Source of the DNA: Liolophura sinensis
Lineage: Eukaryota > Mollusca > Polyplacophora > Chitonida > Chitonidae
Length of the DNA stretch: 64,000 nt
Direction of reading: 5' to 3'
Assembly (NCBI RefSeq): GCF_032854445.1
Contig: NC_088300.1
Location: forward strand, 78,529,084-78,593,083
Below, in pieces: positions 37,701 to 47,900 of this stretch. Every line of letters begins with the position of its first letter. Position 1 is the first letter of the stretch. The translations under genes and the position numbers were made by a program. The notes beneath the pieces are model-generated. The model was not told where the DNA came from and made no database searches. It was given only the letters and a program-made list of their open reading frames with translations.

Positions 37701-40130
37701 TTCCTTGTGTCTACTATCCAGGTTACAAGTTAACTACAGATGGATTTTATTCCTTGTGTCTACTATCCAGGTTAAAAGTTAACAATAGATGGACTTTCTT
37801 CCCTTTGTTTACTATCCAGGTTACAAGTTGACAACAGATGGGTTTTATTCCTTGTGTCTACTATCCAGGTTACAAGTTAACAACAGATGGACCTTCTTCC
37901 TTTTGTCTACTATCCAGGTTACAAGTTAACAATAGATGGACCTTCTTTCCTTTGTCTACTATCCAGGTTACAAGTTAACAATAGATGGACCTTCTTCCTT
38001 GTGTCTACTGTCCAGGTTACAAGTTAACAATAGATGGACCTTCTTTCCTTTGTCTACTATCCAGGTTGCAAGTTAACAATAGATGGACCTTCTTTCCTTT
38101 GTCTACTGTCCAGGTTACAAGTTAACAACAGATGGACCTTCTTTCCTTGTGTCTACTTTCCAGGTTATAAGTTGACAATAGATGGGTCTTCTTCCTTTTG
38201 TCTACTATCCAGGTTACAAGTTAACAACAGATGGGTCTTCTTCCTTGTGTCTACTGTCCAGGTTACAAGTTAACAACAGATGGACCTTCTTCCTTGTGTC
38301 TACTATCCAGGTTACAAGTTAACAACGGATAGATGGACCTTTTTTCCTTGTGTCTACTTTCCAGGTTACAAGTTGACAATAGATGGGTCTTCTTCCTTGT
38401 GTCTACTGTCCAGGTTACAAGTTAACAATAGATGAACCTTCTTCCTTGTGTCTACTTTCCAGGTTACAAGTTGACAATAGATGGGTTTTCTTCCTTGTGT
38501 CTACTGTCCAGGTTACAAGTTAACAATAGATGGACCTTCTTTCCTTTGTCTACTATCCAGGTTACAAGTTGACAATAGATGGGCCTTTTTCCTTTTCTCT
38601 ACTGTCTAGGTTACAAGCTGACAATAGATGGACCTTCTTCCTTGTGTGTACTATCCAGGTTACAAGTTAACAACAGATGGGTCTTCTTCCTTTAATATTC
38701 ATGCTTCTTTCCTTTCTTCCAGTGATTCCTCCTATAATAATGCAGAGTTTGGAGAAGAAATCTTTCTTGATGGTGAGTTATGAAGTTATGAATGGGAATT
38801 CATTCATACTGTAAAGTTGTATATCTGACAAATCTTTTGGAAAATGACTTGTCTAGTTTGTAAAACTGTAAAGTGATGTGCATTGTAAACATTTTGTGAA
38901 AGGGGCCAAGTACTCTTTCCGTCTGCCCTGGCTTCTCTTCTTGGCTCTTCCCTGCCATCTCTGCATGACTTTTCCCTTCCTTCTCCGCTTGACTTTTCCC
39001 TGCCTTCTTCGCTTGACTTTTCCTTGCCTGCTCTGCTTGACTTTTCCCTGCCTACTTCGCTTGACTTCGCAGTGGCTTGTGCGCTTAACTTTGCCATGTC
39101 TTCCATGCTTGACTTTTCCCTGATGTCTCCACCCAAAATAGCTGGAGGATCGCTGTGACAAAAGTAAACTAATCTTGGGTTTGGTTTACTTCACCTTGAA
39201 GTGTTTCATGTCTGATTTCTTCAGAAATACCCATGGATGAATGCTCCAATTCAAGTTGGCCTTGTGGGACTTTTGTAAGTATGAGCAATTTTGTCCTTCC
39301 TTCTGTAATGTAGTAAATAATGCTATACTAACATTGTTATTATTAGAATTGTTATAACCATGATCATGTTTGTTAGTTTCATGTAGGGCTTCTGTAATGT
39401 AGTAAATAATGCTGTACTAACATTGTTATTATTAGAATTGTTATAACCAGTTGTTCTTTTTTTTTAACTTCCTTCAGATGGAATACAGTATGCTATGGTC
39501 CTGACTTTCAATTCACAGAACAATGATCTCCTTGGTAATCATACTTTGTAATCAATTCTATCACTTATATGTGTATTTTTTCAGCCTGGTTTTCGCCACG
39601 CCCTTGTGCTGTGCACTTTTCCCTCAGAAAAGGTAAGTTTTTGATAACTTTCCCTCAGAAAAGGTGAGTTTTTGATAACTTTCCCTCAGAAAAGGTGAGT
39701 TGTTGACAAATTTTCCCTCAGAAAAGGTGAGTTTTTGATGAACTTTCATGTTGGTTTGATCAGATTTGTTGATTATTGTGGTTTGTTATTGCAGCCATAT
39801 TTTATAGCTAAGATTTGTCATAGCATTTTTAGTTCATAAAATGTGAAACCAACTCTTGTATATGTAGTACATGTGTGTGAGGTAAGAAATAATGTGAAAA
39901 AAATATTGTTATAAATTGTAAGATATTTGTTGAATAAGTATACATTGAAAAACAGTGACAAGTAGCTGACATTAGGTTCTCTGATATGAGGTGAAGTTTG
40001 TTTTATGAGTTTGACAACCATTTCAACTTTCAGCTCAATCTCAGTGTCACATTTGGAACCAGAAATTCGGGAGAAAATTCAAGCTCTTCCCAACTCGCCA
40101 TTGACTGTCTACTTCAACAAAGGCTTGTAG
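28601..40130 (+). CDS. SFXN1: Sideroflexin 1/3, mitochondrial serine carrier
   Basis: Ten coding exons (28601-28758, 32760-32930, 33679-33777, 34417-34492, 34878-34963, 35154-35281, 38723-38772, 39225-39274, 39585-39632, 40034-40130) join without a phase error into 320 residues plus stop; human SFXN1 has 322. Family signatures are all present: HPDT at 78-81, [10 protein letters not shown] at 96-105, [20 protein letters not shown] at 117-136, [30 protein letters not shown] and the C-terminal VYFNKGL. Sideroflexins 1 and 3 sit in the mitochondrial inner membrane with about five membrane helices and import serine for one-carbon metabolism. SFXN1 and SFXN3 cannot be separated by eye, so the symbol marks the pair; SFXN2, 4 and 5 fit less well. 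Unusually, exon 1 and exon 9 each end in an amplified copy series of their own splice donor, and introns 6 and 7 carry pyrimidine-rich arrays before the next acceptor. It converges on ALMS1. Confidence 0.96.
28740..32580. repeat. 39-bp minisatellite seeded on sideroflexin exon 1 donor, about 98 units
   Basis: The unit is CCATAGTGGAGCGTTACAG followed by GTGGGTCTGACACCATAAGT: about 19 exon-derived bases plus 20 intron bases. The first unit is the genuine exon 1 end and its splice donor. Most copies keep ACAG|GTGGGT, ACAG|GTGAGT or ACAG|GTAGGT. The unit count is array length divided by 39, not an exact count. The right half contains diverged units such as GGTGGATATAACACCATAGT and larger internal duplications (about 0.87 kb from 29861 to 30730; related block again at 32181). 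Long open frames across it on both strands are artefacts. Confidence 0.97.
32760..32930 (+). CDS. SFXN1: Sideroflexin exon 2
   Basis: Acceptor TGTATTATAG, donor AA|GTGGGT. It encodes residues 53-110 with [15 protein letters not shown] and [18 protein letters not shown], the most conserved stretch of the family. It lies 4 kb from exon 1 across the 39-bp array. Confidence 0.97.
33045..33290 (+). mobile_element. SINE-type fragment with tandemly amplified 3' tail
   Basis: Starts GTTTCCTCCACCCATAAACC and then repeats a 41-bp tail unit (CATGCAGCTGAAATGTTCCT, GAGTACAGCATTAAACAACA) about five times with almost no change. It lies in sideroflexin intron 2. The tail matches the 3' end of the window's SINE copies. 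Confidence 0.7.
33330..33495 (+). mobile_element. SINE fragment, plus orientation
   Basis: CATGGGAAGGTCTGACTGCA, GGTTTCCTCTCACCGTAATG, CTGGCTGTCAG and ATAGCGTAAAACACCAACCA then AATAAAT: the reverse orientation of the other copies. The tRNA-like head is missing. Confidence 0.75.
33679..33777 (+). CDS. SFXN1: Sideroflexin exon 3
   Basis: Acceptor TTTACAG, donor AG|GTAAGC. It encodes residues 111-143 including [20 protein letters not shown], nearly identical to the vertebrate protein. Confidence 0.97.
34417..34492 (+). CDS. SFXN1: Sideroflexin exon 4
   Basis: Acceptor TCTGACAG, donor AAG|GTGAGC. It encodes residues 144-168 ([19 protein letters not shown] then INSMIK), a membrane segment. A second AG four bases downstream (ACAG) would give a frameshift, so the upstream acceptor is chosen. 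Confidence 0.95.
34878..34963 (+). CDS. SFXN1: Sideroflexin exon 5
   Basis: Acceptor GTTTTCAG, donor AG|GTAAGA. It encodes residues 169-197: [20 protein letters not shown] then INIPFMRSR, the conserved AANCINIP segment. Confidence 0.96.
35154..35281 (+). CDS. SFXN1: Sideroflexin exon 6
   Basis: Acceptor TTAACTACAG, donor A|GTAAGT. It encodes residues 198-239: [20 protein letters not shown] and the following [18 protein letters not shown]. Confidence 0.96.
36957..37195 (-). mobile_element. SINE with degraded tRNA-like head
   Basis: The plus strand has TATTTATTTGATGGGTGTTT, TACGCCAGACTTAAGAATAT, CAGCCAGCATTATGGTGGGA, CCGGAGAGGAAGCCAG and CTTGAACTCACAGAG. It extends further into the head than the copies at 6471 and 28086 but is diverged after about 37160. 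Confidence 0.8.
37571..38697. repeat. 49-bp minisatellite, about 23 units, acceptor-like
   Basis: Unit of 49 bp: AGGTTACAAGTTAACAATAG, ATGGACCTTCTTCCTTGTGT, CTACTATCC. Each unit has a pyrimidine-rich stretch ending TCTACTATCCAG, which looks like a 3' splice site. The array stops just before the real exon 7 acceptor (TTCCTTTCTTCCAG). Confidence 0.95.
38723..38772 (+). CDS. SFXN1: Sideroflexin exon 7
   Basis: Acceptor TTTCTTCCAG, donor ATG|GTGAGT. It encodes residues 240-256: [17 protein letters not shown], matching the family IPPFIMNTLEKKAFL segment. Confidence 0.96.
38936..39123. repeat. Degenerate 24-bp pyrimidine-rich repeat, about 8 units
   Basis: Imperfect units of CGCTTGACTTTTCCCTGCCT followed by TCTT in sideroflexin intron 7, about 100 bases before the exon 8 acceptor. 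Strongly pyrimidine-biased on the sense strand. Confidence 0.75.
39225..39274 (+). CDS. SFXN1: Sideroflexin exon 8
   Basis: Acceptor ATTTCTTCAG, donor TT|GTAAGT. It encodes residues 257-272: [16 protein letters not shown]. Confidence 0.96.
39304..39452. repeat. Direct duplication in sideroflexin intron 8
   Basis: CTTCTGTAATGTAGTAAATA followed by ATGCTxTACTAACATTGTTATTATTAG..ATAACCA occurs twice, 84 bases apart, nearly identical. Confidence 0.8.
39585..39632 (+). CDS. SFXN1: Sideroflexin exon 9
   Basis: Acceptor TTTTTTCAG, donor AG|GTAAGT at 39633. It encodes residues 273-288 ([15 protein letters not shown]) and splits codon 289. The exon end and donor are repeated three more times in the intron. 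Confidence 0.96.
39617..39745. repeat. Four-fold tandem copy of sideroflexin exon 9 end and donor
   Basis: CTTTTCCCTCAGAAAAG|GTRAGT recurs with donors at 39633, 39664, 39695 and 39727, a 31-bp period (last step 32). The first donor is GTAAGT, the other three GTGAGT. The intronic copies carry both an acceptor-like TTTCCCTCAG and a donor five bases later. Confidence 0.95.
40034..40130 (+). CDS. SFXN1: Sideroflexin exon 10 (stop)
   Basis: Acceptor ACTTTCAG. It encodes residues 289-320, ending [11 protein letters not shown] and TAG at 40128-40130. VYFNKGL is the exact family C-terminus. Confidence 0.97.
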
Positions 40131-41370
40131 GAGACCACCCTAGGACTAACAGAGATTCCCATCTACATGAATATGCACAGAGCAAGAGTTATTCATCCTT
40201 TATGTTACTCAGCATTTTTCTTCCTTTGATTGTTACCTGGTTGCTTTGCTTCCCCAAAACACTCAGGCATTACAGAGACAATAGATGCAATTTTTCATTC
40301 ATGACTTCTTAGTATATAGTACAAAAATTCTAATACTGGTTCGTATGTACAAGGTTATTGAAGGTGATTTTTAATTTTGAATCAATCTGTAATCTCTTGT
40401 GGCAATGTAACTTATATTTCATCTTTATTTATTAATACATTTCTAAACACATGCGGAGAATTTCTTAAGTTGAGATATTGTCATGAAACCTTTTGAGGCA
40501 ATTTTAGTATTACAGTAGTACTAATATTTTTATCTTATTAAGATATATTTTTATTTTATTAAGATCTGATAAAGATTATTCTTGTCCTGTTGAACGAATA
40601 AGTAGATGGTAACTGTTCACTTTTTCCAGTTTCGGTTGTTAATTTTTGTTTTTCTGAACCTGGGGCCAGTCTTACGCACTTTCGTAACATGTGTCTGGTA
40701 CAGTATCCCTAATGGCACACAGCGAACAGGGCCTTAGCAAGGAAGGGTTCTAGGGTTCAGACATCACCATTCACGCAAAGTTCCACCTTAATTCAGAAAG
40801 TTTTAGGCTTTGATTGGTCCATAAAGCGACCCCCCCCCCCTTCTCTCCCCTTTAGAAAGCTACAGGTGTGATGAAGACATACAGGTATGTTATCATGGTA
40901 CATACACTGGATACAGCATTGTACCTTGTAAATCTTGCTCCAGACCCATTTTTGTGTTATTTATAGCAGTTTGATGCGTGTCAAATATTAGTATGTTTGA
41001 ATCAGTGTGTATAAAGTGTAAAGATATAAACTCACTTTTATTGTTACACATCACACTTCAATATTGTTATGCAGGTTTGTCAACCTCCCATAAACCTAGT
41101 GCTTACCATATTTAAAACTGGTCATTTTTCTTTCCATTGTTTTTTTTTTCAGCAAGACCATATATCCCAGAAAAGGCGAAAAGATATATAGCCGATACCT
41201 TTCTAGACAACATCAGATATTGTTAATTACCTCTGAAAGTGTCATGCAGCTTCATTGGACTTTTACAGTATCTTTGCAAAGCGGAGATATACAGTGATGT
41301 ATGTGCACGAGTGCTACTCTGATCAGATTCTGTAATTTGTACATGTATTTGTAGATATGATAGCTGAAGC

Positions 41371-41530
41371 TTTTTGTGAGCTTATGATGCTCCGTTGTGA
41401 GCTTATGGTGCTCTCTTGTGAGCCTATGGTGCTCTCTTGTGAGCTTATGATGCTCCGTTGTGAGCTTATGGTGCTCTCTTGTGAGCCTATGGTTCTCTTT
41501 TGTGAGCCTTTGCTGCTCTTGTGAGCTTAT
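41371..41530. repeat. 21-bp minisatellite, about 7 units
   Basis: Units of TGTGAGCTTATGGTGCTCTC plus T, with variants GATGCTCCG and GAGCCTATGG. It lies 1.2 kb after the sideroflexin stop codon, possibly in its 3' UTR. Confidence 0.9.
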
Positions 41531-42235
41531 GATCTCGTCAGCTTGTATGATGGATCTCTGATGATCTCTATAATGACGTGTAAATATGTACATGTAATAT
41601 AGTGCATTAATCAGTATTACACCGTTTACCTACTTTACTGCTATCTCGTCTTGCATGAACGTATCTGAATTCTCATACAGACTCACTGTAAATGCTGTAT
41701 GTATATGATTTCTGCTAGGAAATCCGGCTGAACTGTACTACCAGGAGTAGCAATAAGGTGTACAATGGTATGTATAGCACATGTGCATGTGTCGACGTGT
41801 TTATAAAATTTAAGACTGTCTGCTGACCATGAATACGTTGAGCAGATATCTGCCAGGATGTTGTCATTTGTTTGTGTGGTACATAATGTGACCTGTTTGT
41901 GCCATGGGCAGTTGCATAGTTTATAGTGCTAGGGGCAAGAAACTAAGCAAAAAATTCTGAGATTTGTGTCTTAATCTTCACTACAAGTACATTCATTGAA
42001 ATCAGGCTGCACTGTACATGTTGTGTTGGGTCTAGCGTTGTCACAGGTAAAGCAGTGTTCAGGCGATGTGTTTAGTTCTGTTGACTCATCAGATTCAGAT
42101 AGGACAAGTCTGTTCATGAGCTGCATTCAGCCAGTGTGATTGGTGTGAAAGTGTTTGTCCAATTGTCTATGACTAGTTTGATTCGACACTCTCACCATGT
42201 GACCACACCTTTATAATCATAGTGCTTTCTGGTTG

Positions 42236-42415
42236 TCCATAGCATTGATTTTTATAGTGCTGTCAGGCATTATAAGCAGGGACTGGTTGGAGGCTCTTGT
42301 CCCTAGTATTGATGTTTGAAGTGCTGTCAGGCATTATAAGCAGGAACTGGTTGGAGGCTCCCGTCCCTAGCATTGATGTTTGTAGTGCTGTCAGGCATTA
42401 TTAGTACGGGTAATA
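42236..42415. repeat. Tandem repeat of about 68 bp, 2.6 units
   Basis: Shares AGTGCTGTCAGGCATTATAA, GCAGGxACTGGTTGGAGGCT and GTCCCTAGxATTGATGTTTG. Confidence 0.85.
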
Positions 42416-43142
42416 ATAACTTGCCAGAGTCCGCTAGTCAAGGTATAGTAGAAGATTGAGCATAACTGTGCACAGTTTTACAAAACCTGAATGAGCTGTT
42501 AGTTGTGGTAAATCATGTATGCTTGTGTTTGCATAAAGGGAGTTGCTTTTTTCACGAAACCGTATGATTGTGAGTGCAAATAACTAGCCATGCATTTTTA
42601 AAATGTTATTCTAATGTATGCCTAGAGAGTCAAATGTCCTGTGTGAGGTGAACTAAAGATAGAGACTGGAAGTGAAAGCAAGTTTATTGTACAGTTGTGT
42701 ATTCTCTTTTATCAGATATCATTAAATCTATTCTAAATCTTTATGGAATCTGTTGAGTCAGCCTCTGAAATGATCTTAATGCAATGCGTGCTAAAAGTCA
42801 GTCACATAAACATGCAGGTGAAAGATGTCAGAGTTGCGAGTCATATTGTGCAGGTTGCATCAAAACTCCTGTTTACTGTTCATGTTCAGCCAATAATCTG
42901 ACACTGGTATTAGAAGGCATACTGGAGTTCTGTATGTACAACAGGCAGTTGCTTTAAGTGAAAGCCATGATATCAAAAAAGGTTTCATTAACTTAACTGT
43001 ACACTAGTTAGAAATCTGAAGATCTCTGTATTTTCCATTTTTGTGAATACATGTAAAAAGATATTGCTACATGATTATACCAAGACCAGCCTCATCAGTG
43101 GTTCATCTCAACACTTCTCTCCATTACACCATGTGAATAATG

Positions 43143-43148
43143 AATAAA
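43143..43148 (+). terminator. Possible poly(A) signal for sideroflexin
   Basis: AATAAA on the plus strand about 3.0 kb after the stop codon, with a weaker ATTAAA at 42721-42726. No transcript evidence; distance makes this tentative. Confidence 0.25.
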
Positions 43149-43296
43149 TGGTTAGGGAATTGCGGCATACAACTTTTATCTCCTCATGTCTCTTTTATAC
43201 ATGTAGTTGTCTATATTTTTTGGTTTTGTTTTCTGGGACCGGAGTTTAGAACCCAAGTTTGAATTACAATCCTGGTGACAAGCAAATGTAATCTTC

Positions 43297-43302
43297 TTTA
43301 TT
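43297..43302 (-). terminator. Possible poly(A) signal for ALMS1
   Basis: AATAAA on the minus strand (TTTATT on plus) about 1.65 kb after the ALMS1 stop. If both signals are used the two transcripts end within about 150 bases of each other. Confidence 0.3.
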
Positions 43303-44574
43303 GTGTTAAAGTCCGGGGTTCTGAAGAAAATCCATCACGGATGATGGATTGTAGACCACTGCCAAACACCTGTGGGTGAAAACTCAAATTGAGAGCCAAG
43401 GCAGTGTATGCATCAGGCCTAATCGGAACGTGAATCCATACCTTTTTGGTCAAAGTCTGAAGATAATCCACTGACATCAGGAATTTAATAGTATTCATGG
43501 TAACATGTCCGTGTACATGTCACAGGCTGGAATCCCCAACATCTACAGACTGTCTGCCTGGTACAGGTACACAGTTAGCCAACAGGTGACCAAGAGAGAC
43601 GGCTTTTACTGTGTGAATATAATCTCCGTTCTACGTATATGTTAATATTCTGGCAGGGTCGGAAACTGGTACTGTGCGTGAATTGGAAAGGAATAGAAAC
43701 ACCTGGGTTACCAGTAATACAAAAGTATTTACTTACAAGAAATAGTATCATCCTATGCTTGACCATGGCATATTACTCTCCCTAATACTTAGCTCAAATT
43801 GGCAAATATTTACATTGTGTTACTAACTATACATACAACTGAAGTTGTATTATCACAGACAGATAATTGCTAAACTAATACACCCTTATTACATAAAGAG
43901 GTCTATATATATAAGTGGACATAGGTAAGTAACATTGTGTGACTTCAGTGAATTCAGCCAAGAGCAGGACATTCACACCCTGGTTATTCATCAGGACTTG
44001 ATAACAGAAGCACATAGTTAAACATCAGAAAAAAAGGCAAAGGGATACTGAAAAAACACTCTTGTTTTTATGAAGATTTTATCATTATACAATGAACTTT
44101 CAACAAACTTTTAGGATCCTGAAAATGTTACAAAAGGAGGAGGACTCTTTTTGTCACCATGGTGATTGGTTCTGCTGACATGAGAGTGGCTACCTTCCCC
44201 GTGGCCACAGAGTAGGAAATGGCAAGAGATGACTGCAATTTACTGTTGTCAGTTAACAAGTCAGTCAGCTGAAACTACATGTATTAATTATAATAGCGAA
44301 GAAAAGTGCTTAATGCTGTGAAACTGAGGGGTAATTTCAGGAGCTGATTATTACAACGATGGTCACAACTGGACAAAAAAGCCAGACCTTAAAGAATGAT
44401 CATTGGTGAAAGCCTACACTGGAAGAAAACACAACTGCTCATTGGACAGAAAGCTCCACCTTGTGACTGCAAATTTAGCAGGACATATAGCCATGTTTCT
44501 CTGAAGTCTTTGCTAGTCAGATTACAATGTACACATAAGTACAGACTCACTTCATACATCTAAATGTAGCAGGT

Positions 44575-44685
44575 GCTCTGTGTACATTTTATGCCTAGAC
44601 ACACAGTGCTGCTGTGTAGATATTATGCCTGGACACACAGTACTGTTGTGTACATTTTATGCCTAGACACACAATACTGCTCTAC
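44575..44685. repeat. Tandem repeat of about 45 bp, 2.5 units
   Basis: TGTGTACATTTTATGCCTAG, then ACACACAGTxCTGCTGTGTA; three diverged copies. Confidence 0.75.
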
Positions 44686-44950
44686 CTACAAGATCCGGCT
44701 TACATGTACCTTACATGAACACCAAATGTATGTACAGTAGACTCAGACATCCACATGCTTGTAGGACCAAGCGATCTCCTAGCTACTGATTATAACATAA
44801 TAAATTATTTATATTTAAATTCATAATCTTAGCACAGTTCAGCACTTTCATAAATAATACTTGTCCTAACCCAGATTTCATGTACTGACTGTATACTGGG
44901 CCTATCTTCCTAACACTGGGTGTATGCAGCAGGGTCTTGTGGAAGCCCTC

Positions 44951-44998
44951 TCATGCGTACCAAGGCGTGGGCTTTCCCAGGACACTGCGCTGGATTTT
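44951..44998 (-). CDS. ALMS1: ALMS1 visible exon 16 (stop)
   Basis: Acceptor TTTATCACAG. It encodes KIQRSVLGKPTPWYA and TGA at 44953-44951, matching the LLGRKVPWD-type end of vertebrate ALMS1. Confidence 0.9.
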   Translation of the reverse strand, partial: KIQRSVLGKPTPWYA

Positions 44999-47900
44999 CT
45001 GTGATAAACATGGACAAAAGATGAAAAGTTAACATGGTCATATGGAGGTAACAATACATACATTCAAACTGAAATGGCTAGATTTTAATTGTATTAAGTA
45101 TTTTACTATACAAAACGTAAAGCTTAAGAAATCTCATGTTAGAAAGCCATCATGTTGAGAAATTATCATAGGCCTGCAAATGTGAAGATTTTACAGAAGC
45201 CTTTGGGTGAACGACACGACTGTACTTACCTTATTGAACATCTTAGCCCGTATCCTGTTCACCTTGTACTCGGCCAGTCTCTTCTCCTCAAGTCTCTTCT
45301 GTACCACCTCAGGCAGTCTGTTGTACAGCCTACAAACAACAGACACATATGTGAATGTGAGTACAAGACAGCTGGCTAGGATATGTACAGGAACACAAGT
45401 ATTGGATAGCTGGCTACAATACATCATTAGTGCATTACAGGAACATAATGAAAGGTGGACTGAACTAAATTTATCTTACAGGGTGCTACTGTTGTCATAG
45501 GAATTCCAATCTAGGTATGAGCTACACATAAATAGCTTACCTCACAATTACTATTCCATACTTTTGTCCACTCCTATCCACTCACCTTGCTGTTAATTCT
45601 TTCATTTCTGACTTCGACATGGACCTTTTTCTGGGCTTGAACAGATTTTCTACAAAAAAGACATACAAAATACATGTATTAAATTAAATCAAGAACTGGA
45701 GAACGTAAATACTTTACCAGCCAAACAGGTGGATCAAAAAATGACATTTAGGGAAAAAACTCTGTAAAAGTACAGAATGTCCCGAACAGATTACTTCAAC
45801 ACTTTCTGTAAGTTCCATGCACTTGTACACTTGCTACAAATACATGTATGGACAAAATACAGTTATTTAAGACTGGAGGAACATATTATGTACAGAGACT
45901 GTCCTATAAGCGTACCACTGAGAGGATGGTACTGCATGATGACATCCTGGTAACGCTGATCCATGAACAACTGCGCACGCTCTGCACCCAGCATCTCCTC
46001 CAATTGCCTCTCCTTCGATGCTAGCGCTATGCGCCTCTGACGGGCTTTGGACCGCGATACAACATCAGCCTTAAACTTCAGGAAAGCTTCCTGCAATGTA
46101 GAAAAACAAGGCATTCATAGAATTATGAAAACTAAACCTTTCACAGTATGATGAACTTTTTAAAAGTGTGGCCTTACAGGCTGCATGTGACAAATTGTGG
46201 GCAAATGATCAGCAGATCTGAACACGTAGTACCTGTTCATCTGTATGTAATACCGTTAGTACAACAACATCAACAAGTAGGGCGTTGAGAAGTTCTCCTA
46301 CATCCTGATGTGTTCTTATTATCAGTAGATGCTTCATCAGGGTACTGACCAACACGGCCAAATACACAGGCTTAATTTGTGCATCATTTGGAATTTAAAC
46401 TTTCCGGCTAAGTTAAAAAAATATTATCTATTTTATGCCACATATAAAACTTAATAATGGCAAAGAATTAATAATCAATATTTGTCACACTTTTTAAGAC
46501 CAAACTGATCAAAGTAAACACATTTTAAATCATTTTGACCATCATCTTGATTTGGGTGGTACCAACAAATTAATTTCACCTTGACAAGAAAACCTTCCAC
46601 CAGCTGCATATTTTATCTACAGTTTAATGTTTGATGGTCTGTGGTGACCATGTGCCTTACCTGAAGTGTCATTTTGGAAAGGGGTTTCTCTTCCTCATGA
46701 TCTTCACTGGGCTCTTGGTCAGATGAAGACTTCCTGGACTTTGTCAGGTACATCTCCATGAAGCTCTCCACCTCTGAGCAGTCATTCTCTGGGAGTGGGC
46801 GGGGCAGGTCAGGGTATTGGGACAACGCCAGGGCTTGTCGCTCTCGGAGGGGCTTCCTCCATGGCCGAGGGTCATCCATGGGCACAAACCAGGCCACTCC
46901 GGGGCTTCCAGCTGCGAGTGTAGACAAAAGACACAGTGACACTCGGCTGGAGTGGACAGACACCAACTAGCATGGTGGATCAGCCTACATATCTCTGCTT
47001 ATACATGTAATATTGTGGATGGGCCGTGTTGCTGAGATGACACGAACATATTTCTCAAACAAAGACTATTTCAACTGTACCAGGAATGGATGAGGGGCTT
47101 AACACCACACTAGCAGTATTTCAGCCAAACCCTACAGCATGAACTTCAGTGCTTGTAACTGGACAATAAAGTGTCACTTTACCTGGTAAACTGCGTCTGG
47201 TTTTTCTTGGTGGTTTGTTCTCTCGACTGTTAGACCTATGAGGTTTGGGGGAGGAACTCCTGTGACGAGGTTTCTCTCTCCTCCGTTCCTTACTGGGCAT
47301 CCTTTCGCTTCTGACCGGATACCGTGAGGGAGATGGGGACCCTGACCTTGATCTCTGCCTCTGGTTCAGGTGTGGTGTAGTCTGTACACTGGAAGACACC
47401 ATCTCTGGTCGCCTGGACTTCCTGGGCGAGGGAATCATGACAGAGACATCTCTGGTGGAACGCCAGCTCATATCCTTCTCCACCTCTCTATGTGAGCGCT
47501 CTGCTTTCCTGCCATGGCGATCCTTGCTGGGAGATTTACCTCCTCTAGACGGGGAGGGAGAGGCCACGCGCTCATACTGGACCTTCTGAGTGACAAATGG
47601 AGGCTCATCCATTACAGCTTTCTTTTTCCTGCTTGGAGACTTTCCTTCCACCCTTCCATTCCGTACGGGACTTTTATACTTATCTTTCCTTGTCTTCACT
47701 TGTTCCACAGCCTGTGTCTTGTCATGCCTAGGTTGCCTCCCTTGCTTGTCCTCTGTTCTTTCGCTGCCCTTGCGGTAAGAGGAGATCCAGGCCAGATGTT
47801 CCATGGTGCTGTCTTCCGAGGTACTCCGTGGTGTGAGAGTGGCTGAGGACTGGTCACTACTCATCTGTGACGACACAGCCGTGAAGTCTGTGCTTCTCGG

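Larger units (their letters stand above)
35282..38722 (+). other. Sideroflexin intron 6
   Basis: About 3.4 kb. It holds an (AAT)n tract near 36317-36334 inside an unclassified segment, a SINE copy at 36957-37195, a tail fragment near 37325-37395 and the 49-bp array at 37571-38697 that ends about 25 bases before the exon 7 acceptor. No further exon was recognised. Confidence 0.75.
40131..44950. other. Convergent 3' flanks of sideroflexin and ALMS1
   Basis: About 4.8 kb between the two stop codons. Contents are probable 3' UTRs and spacer, three small arrays (41371-41530, 42236-42415, 44575-44685), a C run near 40831-40840 and no coding exon that can be supported. Confidence 0.65.

Noticed and set aside
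38804-39161. Charged 100-110 codon minus-strand frames ([10 protein letters not shown] type)
   Set aside because: Antisense reading of a pyrimidine-rich repeat in sideroflexin intron 7.
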